A DNA stretch of 5,698 nucleotides from Ramlibacter sp. (GTDB lineage: Bacteria; Pseudomonadota; Gammaproteobacteria; Burkholderiales; Burkholderiaceae_C), in assembly GCA_025351615.1 (NCBI GenBank), contig JANXVP010000496.1, positions 1-5,698 on the forward strand, in the 5' to 3' direction. Below the pieces are notes generated by a model, which was not told the origin of the DNA, searched no databases, and saw only the letters and a list, made by a program, of their open reading frames with translations. Shown piece by piece: positions 1 through 5,698 of this stretch. The position numbers and the translations under genes are program-made. Each line of letters begins with the position of its first letter. Within the stretch, counting starts at the first letter, position 1.

Positions 1-352
1 CAGTTGCTTCCTCCCCTGGCTTGACATCCTCGAATTTCACCTTCCCGGTAGCAAAGTCGTATTCCATGCCGAACTTCGGTGTGCCTGGGGGCGGTGCTTT
101 GAACTGTGCCATGATGGATTGAAAGTAGGTTGAAATGCTCTCCCGGCAGAATACCCCACCTTTGTGCAACAAACTGTCATAGACCACGCGCAGAAGCCGC
201 GCACGTGCGGCAGCATCGCGCGGGTCTTTGGTGAGTGTCGAAACGCGGATTTCCCTACCAGCGGACTTGCTGGATCCCCTATACGCAAGAGGAACGACAA
301 AGCGTGCGCAGTACACGCCGTTGCGGGTCTGAACAAGATATGAAGCGGCCAA
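1..352 (-). CDS. Phage-type tyrosine recombinase/integrase, N-terminal part (DUF6538-like), cut by left edge
   Basis: Seen: an open frame of 117 codons from TTG at 352-350 to the left edge with no stop. GGGAG (363-359) lies 6 nt before the TTG, and an in-frame TGA lies a few codons upstream, so TTG is the best start; the first in-frame ATG is codon 81 and would discard the conserved-looking part. The protein begins MAASYLVQTRNGVYCARFVV, then has REIRVSTLTKDPRDAAARAR (residues 33-52) and a helical stretch. Known: site-specific integrases with a DUF6538 N-terminal DNA-binding domain have this layout, with an aromatic-rich 'YLV..R.GVY..R..VP' strand pair followed by 'R.S..T.DPR.A..RA'. The catalytic R-HxxR-Y half would lie beyond the edge and cannot be checked. 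Inferred role: integration and excision of an element at the adjacent tmRNA gene, downstream of and on the same strand as ssrA. Alternative: a decayed integrase remnant. Confidence 0.72.
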   Translation of the reverse strand, partial: MAASYLVQTRNGVYCARFVVPLAYRGSSKSAGREIRVSTLTKDPRDAAARARLLRVVYDSLLHKGGVFCRESISTYFQSIMAQFKAPPPGTPKFGMEYDFATGKVKFEDVKPGEEAT

Positions 353-412
353 AACAAGCTCCCGGTGTGGTACCGGGTGTCATCCTTGAATGGATGACCC
401 CTTGTTTTGGCC
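347..412 (-). promoter_or_regulatory. Nested inverted repeats forming a predicted three-way junction over the integrase start
   Basis: Read on the - strand, GGCCAAAACAAG (412-401) pairs perfectly with CTTGTTTTGGCC (358-347). Inside lie two perfect hairpins: GTCATCC/GGATGAC (398-392/385-379, loop ATTCAA) and CCCGGT/ACCGGG (377-372/366-361, loop ACCAC). Only GG, A and AG are left unpaired at the junction. The GGG of the Shine-Dalgarno sits in the third helix and the TTG start (352-350) in the outer helix, so folding would hide both. The inference is cis-control of integrase translation, or a DNA cruciform or binding site for the recombinase. No known riboswitch or ribozyme core was recognised. 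Confidence 0.6.
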
Positions 413-419
413 TTGCTTC

Positions 420-455
420 TTTGGAAAAGTCCTTCAAAATCAAGGACTTACCAAA
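420..455 (-). terminator. Hairpin just past the tmRNA 3' end, weak intrinsic terminator candidate
   Basis: On the - strand AAGTCCTT (449-442) and AAGGACTT (434-427) form a perfect 8-bp stem with loop GATTTTG. The flanking CCAAA/TTTGG (451-455 and 420-424) extends the stem across a small internal loop. The U-run after the inner stem is only four long (ACUUUUCC), so termination may be weak, and tmRNA transcripts could read on into the integrase. It could instead be an accessory site of the element's attachment region. Confidence 0.45.
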
Positions 456-460
456 ATTGA

Positions 461-490
461 TGGTGGAGCTGGCGGGAATTGAACCCGCGT
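461..490. other. Probable attachment site (attL/attR side) at the tmRNA 3' end
   Basis: These bases encode the T-arm and 3' acceptor end of tmRNA, including the terminal CCA (461-463). Known: many integrases insert elements into the 3' end of ssrA and rebuild the gene with a copy of its end. The inference here rests on an integrase gene starting about 109 bp downstream on the same strand. The second copy of this sequence would lie left of the window, so the exact core cannot be defined. Confidence 0.5.
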
Positions 491-724
491 CCGCAAGCCT
501 TCTTCGCACAGTTCTACATGTTTAGCCGTCTGCTTTGGATCTCGCTTCCCGTATCGCACAGCGGCACGCTATACAGGACGCCAGCAACCTATTTTCTCGT
601 TCCATGCCAAGTTACCCGACACAGAACCAGCCCATGAAATTATCTTTGCAGCCGGGAGCCTTTAACTTGCGCTAAAGACCCCTTGCCCAGCCCATCGGCC
701 TGCTGTTGCAAAGCTCACCGGCAA

Positions 725-757
725 TTAAGCGGCGAGTGCGAAACGTTCGTCGTTTGC
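725..757 (-). other. tmRNA proteolysis-tag reading frame (ANDERFALAA, stop UAA)
   Basis: Codons GCA AAC GAC GAA CGT TTC GCA CTC GCC GCT TAA run from 757 to 725, giving ANDERFALAA. The resume codon is GCA at 757-755, preceded by ACTAACT. The C-terminal ALAA is the part recognised by ClpXP/ClpAP in the known system. The ERFALAA form, rather than the ENYALAA of E. coli, is typical of Burkholderiales and is one of the best taxonomic clues in the window. Confidence 0.95.
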
Positions 758-856
758 AGTTAGTTTTTTTGAATCATTTTTACGAGCACATTCAGCTCGA
801 CATGCCCTGCCGCGCGTCCGAACCCACGTCGAAACCAGTGCAGCCCCAGGACCCCT

Positions 857-883
857 AGTTTACGCCTGCCCGCCAGATTTCAA
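857..883 (-). promoter_or_regulatory. Candidate sigma-70 promoter of ssrA, inside the 3' end of gph
   Basis: On the - strand TTGAAA (883-878) is followed after 15 bp by TAAACT (862-857), which overlaps the gph stop codon; the tmRNA 5' end lies 9 bp further on. The -35 is good (5/6). The -10 (4/6) and the short spacer are weaker. A stable RNA needs its own strong promoter, and the position fits a short precursor trimmed at the 5' end. Confidence 0.42.
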
Positions 884-1534
884 GAGCGTCAGCAGTTCCG
901 ACGGGGAATGGATGTGCGCATGCGCACCCCAGCCGCGGGTGTCTGCGTTGCTGCCCAGATACCCATAGGTCGCGGCCACGGTCAACATTCCGGCCGCCAG
1001 TCCGGCAACGATGTCGCGCTCGTCATCGCCGACATAGACGCAGCGTGCGGGCGCCAGGTTCAACTGCCGCGCGGCTTCCAGCAAAGGCGCGGGATGCGGT
1101 TTTGCGTACTGCGTGGTGTCACCGCTGACCACAGCCCCCGCGCTTGCGAAAAGCGGCATCTGGCGGGTCAGGGGCAGCGTGAAGCGTGCGGCCTTGTTGG
1201 TCACCACCCCCCAGGGCAGGCCCCGCCTCTGGAGCTCGTCGATCATTTCGACGACGCCGTCGAAGGCGAACGTGCGCCGGGTCATGCAGTTCTCGTAATT
1301 GACGAAGAATTCCTCGCGCAACGCCGCGAAGTCCGGGTGCTCAGGGGCCGCGCCGAACGCGATGCCCAGCATGCCTCGCGCGCCGGCGCCTGCCATCGGA
1401 CGGTATTGCCCAAGCGGCAACGGCGGCAGGCCGCGGTCGGTGCGCATCTTGTCGGCCGCAGCGCCCAGGTCGGGCGCGCTGTCGATCAGTGTGCCATCCA
1501 GGTCGAACAGCACCGCACGGATGTCCTGGAACAT
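860..1534 (-). CDS. gph: HAD-superfamily phosphatase, phosphoglycolate phosphatase-like (possible MupP)
   Basis: A cytosolic phosphomonoesterase of 224 residues, normal for this family. Seen: motif I FDLDGT (Asp11 nucleophile, Asp13 acid/base) followed by a helical cap at about 17-90, motif II VVTNK (Thr112), motif III Lys145 in YAKPHP, and motif IV VGDDERD (Asp170, Asp171, Asp174). All catalytic positions are present. The start is the ATG at 1534-1532, which overlaps the ubiG stop in TGATG, so translation is probably coupled; the frame is open much further upstream but that part only shadows ubiG. Known: Gph removes phosphate from 2-phosphoglycolate. However, the gene next to ubiG and near gyrA in Pseudomonas encodes MupP, which dephosphorylates N-acetylmuramate 6-phosphate in peptidoglycan recycling, and sequence motifs alone cannot separate the two. 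The 3' end carries the probable ssrA promoter. Confidence 0.9.
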   Translation of the reverse strand: MFQDIRAVLFDLDGTLIDSAPDLGAAADKMRTDRGLPPLPLGQYRPMAGAGARGMLGIAFGAAPEHPDFAALREEFFVNYENCMTRRTFAFDGVVEMIDELQRRGLPWGVVTNKAARFTLPLTRQMPLFASAGAVVSGDTTQYAKPHPAPLLEAARQLNLAPARCVYVGDDERDIVAGLAAGMLTVAATYGYLGSNADTRGWGAHAHIHSPSELLTLLKSGGQA

Positions 1535-2247
1535 CACGACTTGCGGGTGGAAATCATGTAGTTGACGCTGGTGTCCGACGACAGCCGGTAGCGCCGCGTC
1601 AGCGGGTTGTATTCGATCCCGCGGCTGTGCTGCAGCTGCAGGCCGCTGGCCCGGCAATAGCCGGCCAGTTCGCTCGGCCGCAGGAATTTGTCGTATTCGT
1701 GGGTGCCCCGAGGCAGCAGGTTGAGGAGGTACTCGGCGCCAAGAATCGCAAACAGGAAAGCCTTGGCGTTGCGGTTGATGGTCGACACGAAGACCCATCC
1801 CCCGGGCTTGACCAGGGCGGCGCAGGCACGCACCACCGAAGCCGGATCGGGCACGTGCTCCAGCATTTCCATGCAGGTCACGGCGTCGAAACTGGCCGGC
1901 TGTTCGATAGCGAGCGCTTCGACGGCGACTTCGCGGTAATGCACATGCGGCGTCTGGGCTTCGAGCGCGTGGAGTTGCGCGACACGTAGCGCCTTGCTCG
2001 CGAGATCGATGCCCAGCACCTCGGCCCCCTTGCGAGCCATGGAATCGGCCAGGATGCCGCCGCCGCAACCGACGTCGAGCACCCGCAGGCCGTTCAGCGG
2101 CAGCTGCGACTGGATCCAGTCCAGCCGCAGCGGGTTGATCTGGTGCAGCGGCCGGAATTCGCTCTGCGGATCCCACCAGCGATGGGCAAGGTCAGAGAAT
2201 TTGGCCAGCTCGGCGGGATCGGCATTCAGCAGGGTGGGAGCGCTCAT
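1534..2247 (-). CDS. ubiG: Ubiquinone biosynthesis O-methyltransferase UbiG
   Basis: UbiG carries out both O-methylations of ubiquinone synthesis, using S-adenosylmethionine at the inner membrane face. Seen: 237 residues (E. coli has 240). The N-terminus has NADPAELAKFSDLAHRWWDP, characteristic of UbiG. The SAM-binding Rossmann fold follows: motif I VLDVGCGGG (56-64), an acidic residue ending strand 2 (Asp81 in LGID), motif II FDAVTCMEMLEHV (120-132) and motif III LVKPGGWVF (145-153). After it come the family-typical STINRN and GTHEYDKF segments. The start chosen is ATG at 2247-2245; a TTG six codons upstream (2265) is in frame but has no Shine-Dalgarno and adds no conserved residues. It is co-transcribed with gph. 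No clear promoter is visible in the 49 bp up to the ompA terminator, so it may depend partly on read-through from ompA. Confidence 0.96.
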   Translation of the reverse strand: MSAPTLLNADPAELAKFSDLAHRWWDPQSEFRPLHQINPLRLDWIQSQLPLNGLRVLDVGCGGGILADSMARKGAEVLGIDLASKALRVAQLHALEAQTPHVHYREVAVEALAIEQPASFDAVTCMEMLEHVPDPASVVRACAALVKPGGWVFVSTINRNAKAFLFAILGAEYLLNLLPRGTHEYDKFLRPSELAGYCRASGLQLQHSRGIEYNPLTRRYRLSSDTSVNYMISTRKS

Positions 2248-2270
2248 CGCAGCATTTTGGGCCAAACCAG

Positions 2271-2290
2271 AAAAGCGCCCTTGCGGGCGC
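2271..2290 (-). terminator. Second hairpin with GCAA loop and U-run, before ubiG
   Basis: On the - strand GCGCCC (2290-2285), GCAA, GGGCGC (2280-2275) is followed by TTTT (2274-2271). The 6-bp all-GC stem with a GNRA tetraloop and four Us resembles a short intrinsic terminator. It follows the main ompA terminator by only 5 bp and precedes the ubiG start by about 24 bp, so it may trap read-through or act on the ubiG leader. Confidence 0.5.
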
Positions 2291-2295
2291 GCATG

Positions 2296-2322
2296 AAAAA
2301 AGCCCCGTCGCCGGGGCTTTTT
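2296..2322 (-). terminator. Strong Rho-independent terminator of ompA
   Basis: AAAAAGCCCCG (2297-2307) and CGGGGCTTTTT (2312-2322) are perfect inverted repeats around a four-base loop. On the - strand the stem ends in six Ts (2301-2296), just 18 bp past the ompA stop. The structure is symmetric with A/T runs on both sides, so it could work in both directions. Confidence 0.92.
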
Positions 2323-2340
2323 GAGGTCAACCAGGAGGGG

Positions 2341-3036
2341 TTAACGGTTGGCGCGGGTACCGACCACTTCGATTTCCACGCGACGGTTCTTGGCGCGGCC
2401 TTCAGCGGTCTTGTTGTCGGCGACCGGCTGCTTCTCGCCCTTGCCTTCGGTGTACACGCGGTTCTTCTCGATGCCCTTGGACACGAGGTAGGCCTTGACG
2501 GCTTCAGCGCGGCGGACCGACAGCTTCTGATTATAGGCATCCGTGCCCACCGAGTCGGTGTGGCCGACGGCGATGATCACTTCCAGGTTGATGTCCTTGA
2601 CTTTGCTGACCAGGTCGTTGAGCTTGGCCTTGCCTTCGGGCTTGAGAACGGACTTGTCGAAGTCGAAGAAAGCGTCTGCAGCGTACGTCACCTTGGTGGC
2701 AGCAGGCGGCTGGGCAGCAGCAACGGGAGCCGGAGTCGGAGCGGGCGCGGCGCGGGGAGCAGCGGGAGCTGCAGGAGTGGCGACCGGAGCAAGGGCGGGG
2801 GCAGCGGCCTCAACCAGGGCGCCGTCGCATCCGACAGCAGCAGTGGCCGGGGTCCAATTGGCATCGCGCCAGCACAGTTCGTTGGTGCCGTTCTTCCAGA
2901 CGAGCTCGCCGGTGCCGTTTTGCCAGTTGTCGATCTGGTTGCCGCCATTGGCCGCAGTCACCCGGGTTTGGGCGACGGCTGACGTTGCCAGCGCGACGGA
3001 GGCAAACAGCATCGCCACTTTGTTCAGTTTCTTCAT
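2341..3036 (-). CDS. ompA: OmpA-family outer-membrane protein, short form with peptidoglycan-binding C-terminus
   Basis: 231 residues. Seen: signal peptide 1-22 (MKKLNKVAML, hydrophobic core, AVA before Gln23); a short N-terminal region (24-77) with three 9-residue Trp-centred repeats and two cysteines (Cys55, Cys70) that could form a disulfide; an Ala/Pro-rich linker (about 78-113); and an OmpA_C domain (about 117-226). That domain has FFDFDKSVLKPEG and GHTDSVGTDAYNQKLSVRRA, with Asp161 and Arg176 spaced 15 apart like E. coli Asp271/Arg286, which hold diaminopimelate. There is no 8-stranded barrel, so this is not a full OmpA; it more likely tethers the envelope to peptidoglycan, and the gene symbol is by family. 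The start at 3036 has a good AGGAG 4 nt upstream. The in-frame extension to 3162 lacks a signal peptide and covers the leader. A strong terminator follows the gene. Confidence 0.93.
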   Translation of the reverse strand: MKKLNKVAMLFASVALATSAVAQTRVTAANGGNQIDNWQNGTGELVWKNGTNELCWRDANWTPATAAVGCDGALVEAAAPALAPVATPAAPAAPRAAPAPTPAPVAAAQPPAATKVTYAADAFFDFDKSVLKPEGKAKLNDLVSKVKDINLEVIIAVGHTDSVGTDAYNQKLSVRRAEAVKAYLVSKGIEKNRVYTEGKGEKQPVADNKTAEGRAKNRRVEIEVVGTRANR

Positions 3037-3040
3037 GGTT

Positions 3041-3048
3041 CTCCTCTT
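3041..3048 (-). promoter_or_regulatory. Ribosome binding site of ompA
   Basis: AAGAGGAG followed by AACC and the ATG at 3036. This strong Shine-Dalgarno decides the start against the longer in-frame ATG at 3162 and fits a highly expressed envelope protein. Confidence 0.85.
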
Positions 3049-3133
3049 GGGGAAAAAGCCGCAGCCGCGCTGCGTAAACACGACGATTAAGGTGACCATC
3101 ACCAGAAGCGTCGAGGTGATTGTGCCACACGTC

Positions 3134-3162
3134 CTTACACAATCCATGGTTATGAGCTTCAA
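3134..3162 (-). promoter_or_regulatory. Candidate promoter of ompA
   Basis: On the - strand TTGAAG (3162-3157), a 17-bp spacer and TGTAAG (3139-3134), each 4/6 to the sigma-70 consensus with ideal spacing. Transcription would begin near 3127, leaving a leader of about 90 nt. An overlapping alternative (TTGTCC, 16 bp, CATAAC) lies slightly upstream, so the exact element is uncertain. Confidence 0.45.
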
Positions 3163-3193
3163 GCCTCGTAGGACAAAACCTCAACAGCTCCTT

Positions 3194-3227
3194 ATGTTGC
3201 GGCTTTGCGACATGGGCGCCGCAACGT
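3194..3227. promoter_or_regulatory. Inverted repeat across the gyrA -35 region, operator candidate
   Basis: GTTGCGGC (3196-3203) and GCCGCAAC (3218-3225) are perfect 8-bp arms separated by 14 bp; one mismatch further out extends them to TATGTTGCGGC/GCCGCAACGTA. The repeat covers the candidate -35 of gyrA and lies in the shared ompA/gyrA intergenic region. The half-site spacing of about 22 bp centre to centre suits a dimeric regulator, but no known operator was recognised. Confidence 0.4.
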
Positions 3228-3232
3228 AAAAT
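3205..3232 (+). promoter_or_regulatory. Candidate promoter of gyrA
   Basis: TTGCGA (3205-3210), a 16-bp spacer and TAAAAT (3227-3232), scoring 4/6 and 5/6 against the sigma-70 consensus. The start of transcription would fall near 3239, giving a leader of only about 33 nt that consists almost wholly of the C-rich repeat tract. Confidence 0.5.
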
Positions 3233-3240
3233 CAGCGGCT

Positions 3241-3271
3241 TCGCCCCGCCCGCCCCTGCCCGCCCCTGCCC
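3241..3271 (+). repeat. C-rich tandem repeat with G-quadruplex motif on the opposite strand
   Basis: CGCCCCTGCC occurs twice in tandem (3251-3260, 3261-3270), after a degenerate third copy TCGCCCCGCC (3241-3250). The + strand has six runs of three or four Cs with spacers of 1, 1, 2, 1 and 2 bases. The complementary strand, which is the gyrA template, therefore matches a G-quadruplex pattern with very short loops. No Shine-Dalgarno is present before the gyrA ATG. Confidence 0.85.

Positions 3272-5698
<2,427 letters not shown>

Larger units (their letters stand above)
461..847 (-). ncRNA. ssrA: Transfer-messenger RNA (tmRNA)
   Basis: This RNA rescues ribosomes stalled on broken mRNAs, working with SmpB: it is charged with alanine, enters the A site, then supplies a short reading frame for a degradation tag. 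Seen on the - strand: a 5' end GGGGCUGCACUGGUUUCGACG (847 down) whose first seven bases pair with CAGCUCC just before the 3' ACCA (one G-U pair), and the T-arm GCGGG-UUCAAUU-CCCGC near 472-488. The acceptor stem therefore fixes both ends and a length of 387 nt, typical of one-piece tmRNA. An internal frame (757-725) encodes ANDERFALAA and then UAA. The 5' end lies 13 nt past the gph stop. The 3' end is the likely insertion site of the element to the left, and the 3' sequence is intact, so function should be retained. Confidence 0.96.

Noticed and set aside
37..357. A 106-codon ORF (MFWPLHILFRPATACTAHAL...) on the - strand
   Set aside because: It overlaps the integrase-like frame, which has a Shine-Dalgarno, a family-like N-terminus and no stop to the window edge; the 106-codon product resembles nothing.
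347..412. Hammerhead-type ribozyme or IS200/IS605-like hairpin end
   Set aside because: The three-way junction has only five unpaired bases and lacks the conserved hammerhead core. No TnpA-type transposase or target-site signature is visible.
461..496. A stand-alone tRNA gene suggested by GCGGGTTCAATTCCCGC and the terminal CCA
   Set aside because: No anticodon arm lies at tRNA distance. The 5' partner of the acceptor stem is at 847, and the tag frame between them shows it is tmRNA.
235..525. A + strand ORF of 96 codons ending in LAGIEPASASL
   Set aside because: Its C-terminal part is the complement of the tmRNA 3' end, a well-known false translation of tRNA-like sequences, and the rest is antisense to the integrase.
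1535..2176. N-terminal extension of gph giving a 438-residue protein
   Set aside because: The extra part reads ubiG in another frame. The HAD domain begins right after the ATG at 1534, which overlaps the ubiG stop as in a coupled pair.
2248..2265. TTG at 2265 as the start of ubiG
   Set aside because: It adds only MAQNAA without a ribosome site; the ATG at 2247 gives a protein close to the E. coli UbiG length.

Overview
The window looks like a chromosomal segment of a high-GC betaproteobacterium of the order Burkholderiales, probably Comamonadaceae-like. The reasons are the tmRNA tag ANDERFALAA, the type of short OmpA-family protein, the order ompA-ubiG-gph-ssrA opposite gyrA, and the GyrA sequence. 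The genus cannot be fixed from this sequence alone.

Layout from right to left. gyrA (3272 to the right edge, + strand, C-terminus cut off) encodes DNA gyrase subunit A. It diverges from ompA (2341-3036, - strand) across a 235-bp intergenic region. That region holds candidate promoters for both genes, an inverted repeat, and a C-rich repeated leader directly before the gyrA ATG. Downstream of ompA are a strong intrinsic terminator and a second GCAA-capped hairpin. Next come ubiG (1534-2247) and gph (860-1534), both on the - strand and overlapping by one base (TGATG). Thirteen bases past the gph stop, ssrA (tmRNA, 461-847, - strand) begins; its likely promoter lies inside the end of gph.

The leftmost 460 bases are not core genome. 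Directly downstream of the tmRNA 3' end and on the same strand is the N-terminal 117 codons of a gene that looks like a tyrosine-recombinase integrase with a DUF6538-type N-terminus. It starts with TTG at 352 and runs off the left edge. The tmRNA 3' end is a classic integration site, so the left edge is probably the start of a genomic island or prophage. The integrase is easily missed because it is truncated, has no ATG at its start, and is overlapped by a 106-codon ORF in another frame.

The most striking non-coding signal is at 347-412. A 12-bp perfect inverted repeat encloses two further perfect hairpins, giving a predicted compact three-way junction that holds both the Shine-Dalgarno and the TTG start codon of the integrase. 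A second notable signal is the six-run G-quadruplex/i-motif tract at 3244-3271, which would form almost the whole 5' UTR of gyrA and leaves no Shine-Dalgarno there.

The core genes act in separate processes: DNA topology (GyrA), anchoring of the envelope to peptidoglycan (OmpA family), ubiquinone synthesis (UbiG), phosphate-ester removal (Gph, possibly in peptidoglycan recycling as MupP) and ribosome rescue (tmRNA).
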